DNA from: Periconia sp. R9002
Lineage: Eukaryota > Ascomycota > Dothideomycetes > Pleosporales > Periconiaceae
Length of the DNA: 64,000 nucleotides
Direction of reading: 5' to 3'
Assembly (NCBI GenBank): GCA_023627715.1
Contig: JAMAHW010000005.1
Span: forward strand, 124,001 to 188,000
Positions 1 through 10,971 of the stretch are shown piece after piece. Position numbers and translations under genes: made by a program. How positions within the stretch are numbered: the stretch's first letter is position 1; every line of letters starts with the position of its first letter. The notes under the pieces were generated by a model that searched no databases, was not told where the DNA came from, and saw only the letters and a program-made list of their open reading frames with translations.

Positions 1-346
1 TTTCTCGTACGAGGTTTGTAGGGAGTGTGCCAAGGGACAGCGTGGGATGTGGTGTGCAGTGACCAAGCAGGCGATCGATCCAGGGACCACATGGGGACTA
101 GGCACAGTGCATTTAGGCCTCGCTTGAACGCTTCCTAGCGTGTATCGGTCCATTCACCACCACCGTCATCGTCAGCCGGCCGCACTACTCTTTCGCGCCC
201 ACCTGCACATGCATCAAGGAAGGATCCGCATGACCCTCATGGCTCCAGTTCTCTCGCCAATGCCTCGAGTTCCGCCCCTCATCCCCATCCCACTCCTTCT
301 TACTCTTATTCCCCATCTTCCATGCAATTGGTGATTCCTAATCACC
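1..346. other. 5' flank of the MFS transporter gene, no gene seen
   Basis: This stretch holds only a short open frame rich in His and Pro, without homology or splice signals that would join it to the transporter. It probably contains the transporter promoter and leader. The real start codon at 347 is preceded by an A at -3. No clear TATA box was seen. Confidence 0.5.
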
Positions 347-2166
347 ATGTCCTTCATTGCGGATCACATACGTGCTGCGTACTACAATAAGCAGACTCAT
401 GTCGTCTTGTTTAGTTCAACGGCAATTGCCCTCTATGGCTACGACCAGGGCATGATGTCACTCATCAATGGTATGTTTGAATCAAACGTTGAAATAATCT
501 ACCTCGCCTGGGTGGTCGAATTTGGAGGCGCGTCGATGCTATTGGAAAATAGCTAACAACAGACAGTGAACTACGACTACCTACGTACTATGGGGATCAC
601 GAAAGACTCTCCATTAGTCGGTATCATTGTCGCAGTCTACTATCTCGGCTGTTCCGTCGGTTCTGTCCTATTCTCGAAGGTTGCCGACCACCTGGGGCGT
701 AAAAGGTCCATCTTCCTTTGCCTTGCAACTGCTTCCCTCGGAAACCTTATAATGTTCATATCGGGGTTCGGATTCTCGAAAGGAGCTCTCGCTGTCATGT
801 TGACAGGTAGAGTAGTGCTGGGTTTAGGGGTAGGAGGCATTGATGCAGTCATCCCTACATATAGCTCGGAATTATCGCAGGATGAGGCGCGTGGCAAGGC
901 ATTGGCTCAGGAATTCCAGTCCAATATCTTCGGCCTGTTGATGGCCTTTGGCATCAATCTAGGAGCTACCATTGCCTTGGGCAAATGGAGCCAATGGGCA
1001 TGGAGAACCCCCATTATCGTGATGCAGATTTATCCTGTGCTGCTCATGGCCTTCGTCGAGCGTCTTCCCGAGTCTCCTCGATGGTTCATATACAAAGGGA
1101 GGCAAACGGATGCGCAAGCAGCACTAAACGATATCTACGGCAACGAAGGCGATGCTAAGCTAGACGAGCTGCTAGACGCGCATGAGAAGGAAAAGGGTCA
1201 GCATGTTGGATACTTTGACATGCTGAAACCTAGCCATCCCCAGTTCCATCCTACTGTTGTAACTGTGATGGGCCAGATAAACCAAGCGGCTACAGGCTAT
1301 GGCGCTGTTTCGGTGTATGGCCCGCAAATTTTCGGGGTAAGTATCATTCTGCAGCAGCTTCAGTCGTGCTGTATTCTCGTTCATTGTTTCTGTTGTTCCG
1401 TGATTATCATTACATTTTAATGTCTCCGTGGATCGATGCTGTACATTCCGTGATTCACAACTGACAACCTGACCAGCTCCTCGGCTTCCCCATTCGCACC
1501 TCCGAGTTCCTCACCCTAGGCAACTATACATCCTACTTCATCCTTATGACAGGAGCATGGCTGTTAATCGATGTGCTTGGACGACGAAAGCTTTTAATCC
1601 AAGGCTCTTTTCTCCTGAGCACATGCTTCCTCCTCCTCGCTCTCTGCGGTGGTCTCTCGCAGTACGCAAGCCGCCTTTCCATTCCGGAAATCATCCCAGG
1701 CACAGCTGGTACCGTCGTACTCTTTGTCGCAACCGGGGCCTTCGGCATTGGCTGGCTCACTACCGTCTGGCTCATCCCTACGGAGATCTACCCCACTACC
1801 GCACGCGCCCAGGGCACTGCGATATCCGTCATTGTATGGGGACTAGCGAATTTCGCAATCACCTTTCTTACGCCTGTCATGTTCAACAATCTTTCCTATT
1901 TCATCTTCCTCGTGTTCGCGGGCAGCAACGCCTTGGCTGGGTTGTGGACGTGGCTTTACCTTCCCGAGACCGGTGGGCGCTCGTTTGAGGAAAACCAGCG
2001 CTTCTTCCAGGCCGCGGAAGAAGAAGGGTCGTGGCGTGTTAGTAGGGTGTGCGGAGGCGAGTATGGAATCATGAAGTACCCGGATCCTGAATCGGATGGG
2101 TTGATTGACGCGGAGAGGGTGCCGCTGTTGAGGAGAGTCGGGGATCAGTTACCGAGTGTGGAGTAG
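347..2166 (+). CDS. MFS sugar-type transporter (12 TM), 3 exons
   Basis: This is a plasma-membrane sugar porter of the major facilitator superfamily, expected to import a sugar or related polyol with protons. Exons are 347-470, 567-1336 and 1477-2166. The introns begin GTATGT and GTAAGT and the joined frame is 527 residues, normal for the family. Visible signatures in order are GYDQGMMSL in TM1, DHLGRKRS in the loop after TM2, GRVVLGLGVGG before TM4, PESPRW at the end of TM6, VLGRRKL in the 8-9 loop, PTEIYPTTARAQG near TM10 and PETGGRSFEEN after TM12. Exon 1 joins exon 2 to read NVNYDYLRTMG. The TM7 region reads INQAATGYGAVSVYGPQ, so the usual QQLxGxN sugar motif is not intact and the substrate cannot be named. 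The start at 347 gives the expected short cytosolic N-terminus. Confidence 0.9.
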
Positions 2167-3474
2167 GCAAAGTGGTTTGGGGACGTGCTTTTCTCTTTGG
2201 CTTAGATTGTAGAAACGCAGCGATTGCTTTTGGTAACGGAAGAAATATTTCATTATTTCGGTATTGTATAAAGGTTACAAGAAATGTTGCGTATTCATGT
2301 GTGGATTGTTTTCAACATCAAAACCACCTACTACGCAGTTTTTTTTTTTGAATGAAAACTACATGGTTTTCTTCTATGACAAAGTCTTACATCGGAGAAG
2401 AAGAAACTCTCCGTGCCGTATTGATTGCCCTAATTAACCTTGAGTCCCTTTCGTCTTACTTCCTGAGGCGCATGACCAGATACCTACGCCCACACCGTCT
2501 TTTCCTCACATTACGCGACAAATCCATACGATACATGGTATAAACGACAAGCAAACAATACACTCTAAGAACCAAATTGCTCAAGCGGCCCCGAGTATCA
2601 TATGCAGGAACTAATGAAGAACACAAGCGTACACAATGCATAGTCTCCCTTTTCGGTCTTAATATACGCATTAATGTGAAACAGCCTTGCTCAAATAGAT
2701 CAATGGATTTGAGAGAAAAGAGCGCAGATCAAATTCGGGAAGCTTATGCCCACCGACCTCCTCTTACTCTTTTTAGCAATATGTACGGCTTATGGTTGAT
2801 TGCGGGTACACAGTTCGCTACATTCAATTAGGGTCTGGTAGCTACAGTGCATCAATGATTATTGTCTCAATACACCACCCCACATGATGTCTTCATAACA
2901 AACGACTCTGTATCCGGAGTTTAACCATGTCTCGTGATAGTCTCTTGGGATGCGAATGGGGGCCACGGAACAAACGCAGGGCAAGCGTTTCAAAGTCAGC
3001 GAGCCTTTCCATTCCCGTACATCTTATGTCCAAGAGCACGTATATGTGGGTAAGAATAGGCATACAAGTACGAGGACTCTCGAAAAATGGGTTAGTGTTA
3101 TTCCGTTTCGCGATGAACTAACTGATTAAATAGGTTGTACACCGCGCGCGCTGAGACAATGGTATATTTGCTCCTAAACAGTTATTTGGCGAGGCGAATG
3201 CATGTTTTCGGAAGAGGGTAGCATAGCTTATATGTAAGATCTAACACGTTTTGAGGAATACGAGGTTTTATTGGTTAAGGGAGTTGGTTGTCTTGGACAT
3301 TGCTTGGCGGGAATCCTCCTTTTTTTTTTGCGCTGGGTAAGTACCTATGTTGCATTGTTTGGTTGTTATTTATGGGATGGGTATGATTGTGATGTTTGTT
3401 GGTTCTTGGTATTTCTGCGCTGTTAGGTATGGGTTGGTTTGTGAGAGGGATTGGGGGGGGAGGTTGAGAAGAGG
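2167..3474. other. intergenic region, no supported gene
   Basis: Only short frames below about 85 codons occur, none with a signal peptide, splice-joined partner or recognisable motif. It should hold the 3' end of the transporter transcript and the promoter of the small secreted protein gene. A T-run lies near 2340 and another near 3325. Confidence 0.5.
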
Positions 3475-3482
3475 TATAAATA
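3475..3482 (+). promoter_or_regulatory. TATA box of the small secreted protein gene
   Basis: TATAAATA lies about 120 bp upstream of the start codon at 3601. A CT-rich and CAAG-containing leader follows it, as expected for a well-expressed fungal gene. The assignment rests on motif and position only. Confidence 0.6.
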
Positions 3483-3600
3483 CTTGCTTGTAGAGCTACC
3501 ACATCATTGTTATCTACAAGCACGCAATCTTTCTACCATATTACACTCTCCAATTACAGTCGTTGTTTAACGTCAAAGTACCTTTAAAAGAAGAAACAAT

Positions 3601-3937
3601 ATGCGCTCCTCTACCATCCTCACCGCCCTCTTCGCCGCCCTCGTGGCGGCCACGCCCACGCCCCTCGAAACCCGCCAGAACAAGGTCTGCCAGTTGGCTT
3701 GTCTTGTTGAGAGTTCGACTTGTCCTACTGGATTTGTAAGTCTCTTCTTTTCTTCTTCTTCTTCTTCTTCTTCTCCTTTTTGTTTATTCACCCTTGGGCG
3801 GTTACTTGTGGTGGCATCAATGGCACAGTGGAGTATCGTGCTATAGGCTTGTGGATTCGATTGCTGATATTGTGGTCTGGCAGACGCTTGAGAAGGACAC
3901 TAACTCGACATGCTACATTTGCTGCCGTGAAGTGTAG
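3601..3937 (+). CDS. small secreted cysteine-rich protein (candidate effector), 2 exons
   Basis: This gene is too short and too split to appear as one open frame. Exon 1 is 3601-3735 and ends at a GTAAGT donor. Exon 2 is 3884-3937, after a TGGCAG acceptor with a CTGAT branch-like motif. Together they encode 62 residues. Residues 1-17 form a hydrophobic signal peptide ending in AA. A short PTPLETRQ pro-region follows, of a kind often seen in secreted fungal proteins. The mature part carries six cysteines at 30, 34, 41, 55, 58 and 59 (C-x3-C-x6-C-x13-C-x2-CC), enough for three disulfides. Half the cysteines are supplied by the 17-codon second exon, which supports the splice. Size, secretion signal and Cys content fit an apoplastic effector or small defence-type protein. 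No family is recognised and the role is inference. Confidence 0.75.
3750..3774 (+). repeat. (TTC)n microsatellite inside the intron of the secreted protein gene
   Basis: About eight TTC units form a pyrimidine-rich run right after the splice donor at 3736. It lies inside the intron and does not alter the protein. Length variation here would be a simple marker. Confidence 0.8.
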
Positions 3938-4412
3938 AATGGGAGGTTTTGGCAACTAGGTGGAGATTGCGGGGGTTAGGGGAAGGGTGATGATGATATG
4001 GGATGGAGGTGATTGTTTACATCTGTTTGCCGCTGCTTTACGGTTACGGTGTGGGTTCTAAAATCAATGCCATCAGTTGCCTCTGTCTATGAATATCGCC
4101 ATTCATAGGACTATCAGGCCTATCGGATTCTTCTGCATATCTTGCGAATGTGGTCGTGAAGTGAGGCTCTCTGTTCTAGAGGATTCGCCATGTTTGCAGC
4201 TGTCTGTTGGAAATTGTCTCCATGGACTATTCTCATTGGTTTTTCTATACTATCATCGTTGAAATACTTTTGAAATGTAAATGAACGTATCAAGTTCAAT
4301 CTCATTTACGACTTGGTTGGTTAGTGCCAACAATCAAACTATATTTGTGACGACTTGGGATCAAGACAAGTGACAACATTCCTCCAAGCCACCAATTACA
4401 TTGCAGCGCGTC

Positions 4413-4418
4413 AGATAG
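4413..4418 (+). promoter_or_regulatory. GATA-factor (AreA-type) motif AGATAG
   Basis: It matches the HGATAR consensus of the nitrogen regulator AreA/NIT2 and lies about 475 bp upstream of the xanthine dehydrogenase start. Such hexamers are frequent by chance. It gains weight only together with the second GATA site and the UaY-like site. Confidence 0.35.
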
Positions 4419-4575
4419 GTTGGACCGAAGTATTCATCAGGGAATTCAATTAGCAGATTGGAGAAAGAGGTTGAGCACTTGAAGAAAGAACACATCAAGA
4501 TATTGTTCGGCCTGACTTTGGATACTAACCAAGTTCGGTAAGCGTGTACCCCTCCATAAGCCGCGAAAGCAAGCG

Positions 4576-4588
4576 CGGCCATCGCCGA
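4576..4588 (+). promoter_or_regulatory. UaY/PPR1-type site, CGG-N6-CCGA
   Basis: The sequence gCGG-CCATCG-CCGA matches seven of the eight fixed bases of the TCGG-N6-CCGA site bound by the Aspergillus purine regulator UaY, a Zn2Cys6 protein of the PPR1 type. It lies about 300 bp upstream of the xanthine dehydrogenase start codon, a gene UaY is known to induce. The match is seen directly; binding in this organism is inference. Confidence 0.55.
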
Positions 4589-4637
4589 GCTCCTTCAGCG
4601 ACCGTAGGCTTGCCGCGGGATCTACCTGTGGAATTGA

Positions 4638-4643
4638 AGATAA
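4638..4643 (+). promoter_or_regulatory. GATA-factor (AreA-type) motif AGATAA
   Basis: A second HGATAR match lies 50 bp downstream of the UaY-like site and about 250 bp before the xanthine dehydrogenase start. UaY and AreA act together on purine catabolic promoters in Aspergillus, so the pairing is meaningful. Confidence 0.4.
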
Positions 4644-4891
4644 GCATCATCATGCGCCCTATCATTCGTTACTTTTGCTTTTTCAAAAAGGGCGCCGACG
4701 ATGTGGGGTTGACCGGCCGCGATTTGAGTCCACAGCTAACCTACTTTATGATGCATTCCCCACTTCCCTGAAAGCTTCCAGGTCCCTTTCCACCCAAACC
4801 CTTTGGGTATCCGTTTTTGTATTTTCTCTTTGCAGATACCCTCTGGCTTTTTTTTTTCTTTCTTTCACAACTCGGTAGTGATTACGACGAC

Positions 4892-7800
4892 ATGGCTCCT
4901 GGTATTATAGAGACAGGGCCCGCGGTATCCAATGATGCGGCCCAGTCGTTGAGCTCTGTTACCGCTTCGTACGATGATACCCTAAAATTCTACCTGAATG
5001 GAACAAAGGTCGTGCTAGATTCTGCTGACCCAGAAGTCACTCTCCTTGAATACCTGAGGGGTATTGGTCTCACCGGGACGAAACTGGGTTGTGCGGAGGG
5101 TGGATGTGGTGCTTGTACAGTTGTAAGTTTGCCACTGATTACTAGAGGACAGGCGTCAGCTATCACGCCGTTGAGAGTTGATCATTTGACACTCTCCAAA
5201 GAGAATGCAAAACTAACCAATTGCAGGTCGTCTCACAGTACAATCCTACCACGAAAAAGATATACCACGCCTCCGTGAACGCATGCCTCGCCCCGCTCGT
5301 CAGTGTCGATGGAAAGCATGTGATAACTGTGGAGGGAATAGGCAGTGTGAAGAGCCCACATCCAGCTCAAGAGCGGATAGCAAAAGGAAATGGCAGCCAG
5401 TGTGGATTCTGTACCCCCGGCATAGTCATGAGCTTGTACGCTCTCCTGCGGAACACCGAGGCGCCATCTGAACACGAAGTGGAAGAAGCGTTCGACGGAA
5501 ATCTATGCCGCTGTACAGGCTATCGACCCATATTAGACGCAGCACAGAGTTTCAGCTCCAAAGCGGGATGCGGAAAGGCTACAGCGAACGGGGGCAGTGG
5601 ATGTTGTATGGAGAAAGGTGCTGATGGGGGATGTTGCAAGAGCAATGGAGACGACTCACAGCCCATCAAGAAGTTTACGCCTCCAGGATTCATTGAATAC
5701 AAACCAGATACAGAGTTGATTTTCCCTCCTCAACTGCGTAAACACGAATTCAAACCGCTGGCGTTCGGTACGAAGAGGAAGAGGTGGTACAGGCCTGTGA
5801 CACTGCAACAACTTCTTGAGATCAAAAGTGTGTATCCATCGGCGAAGATCATCGGTGGAAGTACCGAGACCCAGATTGAAATTAAATTCAAAGCACAGCA
5901 TTACAGTGCCTCCGTTTTCGTTGGCGACATTGCAGAGCTACGCCAATTTTCCTTTCACGATGACTATCTCGAAATCGGCGGAAATGTGGTGCTTACCGAT
6001 CTTGAGCAGATCTGCCGCGACGCTGTCAAGCACTACGGTGAAGTAAAGGGCCAGCCATTTGCTGCCATTCTGAAGCAAATTCGATACTTTGCCGGTAGAC
6101 AGATCCGGAATGTAGGCACACCAGCCGGCAACTTGGCTACCGCCAGCCCTATTTCCGATTTGAACCCAGTTTTTGTTGCAAGTAATGCTACTCTCGTCGC
6201 GAAGAGCTTGGATGAGACGACCGAAATTCCCATGTCTACGTTTTTCAAGAGTTACCGGACCACGGCACTTGCCCCTGATGCGGTGATTGCAAGTTTGAAG
6301 ATTCCAGTTGCGAGGGAGAAGGGAGATTTCATGCGCGCATACAAGCAAGCTAAAAGGAAAGATGACGATATTGCAATTGTGAACGCGGCACTACGGATAT
6401 CACTCGGTGACGACGATATTGTACAGAGCGTGGATCTCGTTTACGGTGGCATGGCTCCTACAACGATAGCGGCGAAAAAGGCGATGACTTTCCTACAAGG
6501 CAAGAAATTCACCGAACTCACCACACTTGAAGGCGTCATGGCAGCGCTTGAGGAAGACTTCGACCTACGCTTTGGAGTACCTGGCGGAATGGCAACCTAC
6601 AGGAAGTCTCTTGCGCTCGGTTTCTTCTACAAGTTCTATCACGAGGTTCTTGCAGGTTTGAACGCCGAAGCAGCTGGACTTGACTCTCAAGCCATTGGGG
6701 AGATCGAAAGAGATATCAGCACTGGCGAGAAAGATCACACCGTCACAGAAGCGTATGCACAGAAGATTTTGGGTTCCGAAAAGCCTCATGTAGCGGCGAT
6801 GAAGCAGTGCACTGGTGAGGCTCAATACACAGATGATATTCCAGTGCAGAAGAATGAGCTTTATGGTTGCCTCGTTCTGTCAACCAAAGCTCATGCAAAG
6901 CTCGTCAGCGTCAACCCAGAGCCTGCCCTCGACCTTCCGGGAGTAGCAGCGTGGGTAGACCACAACGATGTGTCTTCTCCGGAAGCTAATTGGTGGGGTG
7001 CTCCCGCTTGCGATGAGGTTTTCTTCGCTGTGGACGAAGTGCACACAGCGGGACAGCCCATTGGCATGATTCTTGCAGACACCGCCAAGCGGGCAGAGCA
7101 GGCAGCACGAGCTGTAAAGATCGAATACGAGGAACTTCCTGCCATATTTACGATCGAGGAAGCAATCGCGAAAGAGAGCTACTTCAACCACTTCAAGTAT
7201 ATCAAGAAAGGCGACACTGAGAAAGCGTTTGAGGAAGCCGACCATGTCTTTACCGGAATTGCTCGCATGGGTGGACAAGAACATTTCTACCTCGAAACGC
7301 AAGCTTGTCTAGCAGTGCCTAAGCCCGAAGACGGCGAAATGGAGATTTTCAGTGGCACTCAAAACCCAGCAGAGACACAAGCGTACGTTGCTAAGGTTGT
7401 CGGAGTAGCAGCCAACAAAATTGTTTCTCGAGTGAAGCGTATGGGTGGAGGTTTTGGCGGCAAAGAAACTCGCTCTGTGCAATTGGCAGGAATTGTAGCG
7501 TGTGCAGCGAACAAAGTTCGCCGACCTGTTCGGTGCATGTTGAATCGGGATGAAGACATAATGACATCCGGCCAACGACACCCGTTCCTTGCTCGATGGA
7601 AAGTGGCAGTGAACAAAGACGGAAAATTGCAAGCACTTGATGCGGATGTCTTTTGCAACGGTGGTTGGAGTCAAGATTTGTCTGGTGCAGTCGTTGAGCG
7701 CTCTCTTTCGCATATCGACAACTGCTACTCTATCCCCAACATCCACGTTCGTGGTCGTGTAGCGAAGACGAACACTGTGTCTAATACAGCTTTCCGAGGC

Positions 7801-9169
7801 TTTGGAGGACCGCAAGGCATGTTCATCGCTGAGACATATATGGAGGAGATTGCCGACCACCTGAAAATCCCGGTTGAGAAGCTGCGAGAGATCAACATGT
7901 ACTCACCAGAGACCAACATGATTACGCATTTCAACCAGGAGATCAAGGATTGGTATGTACCGCTCATGTACAAGCAAGTACAAGAATCCTTTGCCTACGA
8001 GCAACGCCGGACCGAAATCGACGAGTGGAACAAGACACACAAGTGGAACAAGCGCGGCATAGCCATTATACCCACAAAATTCGGCATCTCATTCACAGCG
8101 CTGTTTCTAAACCAGGCCGGTGCTCTTGTCCACATCTATCACGACGGATCTGTCCTCGTTGCCCACGGTGGTACCGAAATGGGTCAAGGACTGCACACCA
8201 AGATGACCATGATCGCAGCAGAAGCTCTAGGTGTCCCCCTATCCTCAGTCTTTATATCCGAAACCGCTACAAATACCGTAGCAAACGCCTCTTCCACCGC
8301 TGCATCCGCGTCCTCTGACCTGAACGGATACGCCATCTTCAATGCGTGCAAACAACTCAACGAGCGACTCCAACCATACCGCGAGAAACTCGGTCCCAAC
8401 GCCAGCATGAAGGACATCGCCCACGCTGCCTACTTCGACCGCGTGAACCTCTCCGCACAGGGCTTCTACAAAACTCCCGATATCGGCTACGTCTGGGGCG
8501 AAAACACAGGACAAATGTTCTTCTACTTCACGCAGGGCGTCGCGGCCGCCGAAGTGGAAATCGACACGCTGACAGGCGATTGGACGTGTCGTCGCGCAGA
8601 CATCAAAATGGACGTCGGACGAAGCATCAACCCGGCCATCGACTACGGACAGATTGAAGGCGCGTTTGTGCAGGGTCAGGGTCTGTTCACTACGGAAGAG
8701 AGCCTGTGGCAGCGCAACACGGGAGGAATCTTCACAAAGGGCCCCGGCGCGTACAAGATCCCTGGGTTTAGGGATATCCCGCAGGTGTTCAACGTCTCGC
8801 TGCTCAAGGACGTGCAGTGGGAGAATCTGCGCACGATTCAGAGGAGTAGGGGTATTGGTATGTCTTTTCTCTTTCTTTGCTTCCTTTCCTTCATCTTCCC
8901 CTGATTTTGTCATAACAGTTATATTGCTCGGAAAAAAAAACTAACTTAACAACGCAGGCGAACCCCCTCTCTTCATGGGCAGCGCCGTCTTCTTCGCCAT
9001 CCGCGACGCGCTCAAGGCCGCGCGCACCGAGTTTGGCGAGACGTCGATCCTCCATCTCCAGAGTCCCGCTACGCCTGAGCGCATCAGGGTCAGTTGTGCG
9101 GATCCCATTTTGAAGCGCGCGTGGGTCGAGCCGGCGGAGGGTGAGAAGAGCTGGTTTATTAGTATTTAG
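4892..9169 (+). CDS. hxA: xanthine dehydrogenase (purine hydroxylase I)
   Basis: This enzyme oxidises hypoxanthine to xanthine and xanthine to urate with NAD+, using a molybdenum cofactor, FAD and two [2Fe-2S] clusters, in purine catabolism. Exons are 4892-5122, 5227-8857 and 8958-9169, giving 1357 residues, close to the usual 1330-1400. The first Fe-S motif [12 protein letters not shown] has Cys at 67, 72 and 75, with the fourth at 97. The second cluster motif QCGFCTPGI lies near residue 137 with LCRCTGYRP behind it. FAD-domain motifs IIGGSTE and [17 protein letters not shown] follow. The Mo domain shows [11 protein letters not shown] (substrate Glu), [10 protein letters not shown] (substrate Arg) and, across the last intron, [10 protein letters not shown] with the catalytic Glu. 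The Glu/Arg pair favours xanthine dehydrogenase over aldehyde oxidase. The start at 4892 gives the expected N-terminus. Upstream UaY-like and GATA motifs fit induction by purines under nitrogen limitation. Confidence 0.97.
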
Positions 9170-9491
9170 TAATTACTTGGTACTGAGCCGAGGGAGGGGG
9201 TGGAGGAGGTTTAGGAGGGGAAGTGGATGATAGGTATGATGTGATGATGATATTATGATAAGCGGGCGGTCGATTTAAGTGAAATTTGATGTTGAGGAAA
9301 ATGCGATTGCGTTATCGAATGTTATGTGGTGTTTTTGGGAACTTGGTCAAAAGATGATATTCATTGTCTTCACGCTTGAAGTCAAATGGTACAATCAATC
9401 GTTCAATCAATCGTGCAATCATTGACATTTTTCAACGTAAAATCCTTTCTTCTTGCTCGCTATTTACTTTTATTCAACTCCTGGCATGCAG
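9170..9491. other. convergent 3' spacer between xanthine dehydrogenase and HMG-CoA lyase
   Basis: This spacer holds the 3' ends of two converging genes. It is AT-rich, with TGATGATGATATTATGATA near 9240 and CAATC repeats near 9395. No gene is seen. Confidence 0.5.
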
Positions 9492-10683
9492 CTACCGCTC
9501 ACTCTTCCTCAACTGAGCCAGCGTAGCCTTCCCCGCGCGACTCTCATTCGGCCTCCCAATCTCCTTGGAGATCCACTCGCCAACCTCAGATAGCTTCTCA
9601 ATGTCGACGCCCGTCTTTGCGCCTAGGCTATGCACAAGATGCACCAAGTCCTCGGTAGCCACGTTCCCCGTAGCACCTGGGCTAAAGGGACACCCTCCAA
9701 GCCCTGCAACAGCCGCATCAAACGTGCGAATCCCGTGCTCGAGCGCAACGACAGAGTTTACAAGAGCCATGCCATATGTGTCGTGGAAGTGGAGCGCCAG
9801 GTCGCTCTTCTCAACGCCCGCTGCACTCAGTGTCTTGAGGAGCTCTGCCGTCTTAGGCGCTGTACCCATGCCCGTCGTGTCTGCCACGGAGATCTCGTCC
9901 GCGCCCATTTCTAACAGCGACACAGCTAGCTCTGCGACTTTGTGTGGGTCTACGTTGGGTCCTTCGTAAGGACAGCCTAGTGCCACGGATATGTACGCGC
10001 GGACAGGGAGGTTGAGGTCTTTGGCTCGCGACATGATGGGCTCGAAGCGCGCGAGGGACTCTTCAATGGAGCAGTTTGTGTTTTTCTGGGTGAAGGATTC
10101 GGTGGCGGCGGTAAAGATGGAGAGTTCTGTTTTTGGGAGCGAAGAAGAGGCGGAATCGGGACCATCCTTCGCGCTGGACGAGGTTTTAGCCTCCCAGGCC
10201 GAGAGGAACGTGTCCAGGCCGCGCACGTTGGGGAGGAGCCATTGGTACGTTATGGGAGCTGCGGATTTTGGTGGAGAGGCGAGGATGTGTTTGAGGATAT
10301 CCGACGAGTTGGCCATCTATACAAAACGCAGCATGGTTAGTTTTCGGTTTTGTATCGAGGCAGATAGTAACGAATTCAGGCTTTGGAAAGTGGGTAATGG
10401 TGGTGTGAGGAGGGAGGCTCACTTGAGGGACCCATTTAGGTGAGACGAATGAGCCTGCCTCGATGGTCTGAAGACCCGTCTGCGCCAGGCGCTCCACCAG
10501 CTCTATTTTTGTGTCAACGGCGATGCTCGTCTTTTCGTTTTGTAAGCCATCTCTCGGTCCTACTTCGACGATGCGGATGAAATCCGCCGCGCGGTTGGGG
10601 GCCGCGGTGGCGAGGCTTCTTGAGCGGCACGGGTGGCGTGCTGCCAGACGCAATGTGCGCAAGCAGGTGAATTTGGAATTCAT
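9492..10683 (-). CDS. HMGCL: hydroxymethylglutaryl-CoA lyase, mitochondrial
   Basis: This enzyme splits 3-hydroxy-3-methylglutaryl-CoA into acetoacetate and acetyl-CoA, the last step of leucine degradation. Exon 1 is 10683-10423 and exon 2 is 10316-9492 (minus strand), joined in phase 0 across a GTGAGC donor to read SPKWVPQMANS. The product is 361 residues. The first 30 residues are rich in Arg, Ser and Ala and lack acids, a mitochondrial presequence. VGPRDGLQNEK holds the catalytic Arg44 and metal-ligand Asp45. LALHFHDTYG holds the metal-binding His263 and His265, and GLGGCPFSPGATGN holds the catalytic Cys296. Residues about 130-148 (Ser/Asp/Ala-rich) replace a short loop of the animal enzyme. 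The CDS start is the ATG at 10683; in-frame codons above it are not ATG. No C-terminal peroxisomal tripeptide is present. Confidence 0.95.
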
Positions 10684-10971
10684 TGAAGGAGAGGACAGTA
10701 GACGTTGCAATGACGGGTTTGGGATTGTGTTTTAATGTTTCGTTGGTGGCGTGGTGTCACGGGTATGTCAAGCGGTTGGACACGGGTGTTTGTGGGGAAA
10801 GATCCGGGGGAGCTGCTTCCACCGAGCTTAGGATCTGTGGTGGTCAGTGCGTGCGTTCACGACTACACTCACCTACATGCTACAGGTCCATGATATGTTT
10901 TGAGCGTGACTTCAATTATTGTATCTGTCTATCAATTCTTCCAGCCGAATTAAAACTCATCAGACTGTCTC

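Larger units (their letters stand above)
3938..4891. other. promoter region of xanthine dehydrogenase, no supported gene
   Basis: No convincing gene is present. A minus-strand frame beginning at 4582 is short and lacks any recognised motif. The right half carries a UaY-type inverted CGG/CCG site and two GATA-factor motifs, listed separately. A long T-run at about 4850 lies just upstream of the xanthine dehydrogenase start. Confidence 0.55.

Noticed and set aside
140..334. Open frame directly before the MFS gene
   Set aside because: His/Pro-rich, no domain and no splice that joins it to the transporter; the ATG at 347 gives a normal N-terminus.
4361..4582. Minus-strand frame beginning MAALAFAAYGG
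   Set aside because: Short, no domain, overlaps the UaY-like promoter site of xanthine dehydrogenase; a tiny gene cannot be excluded but is not supported.
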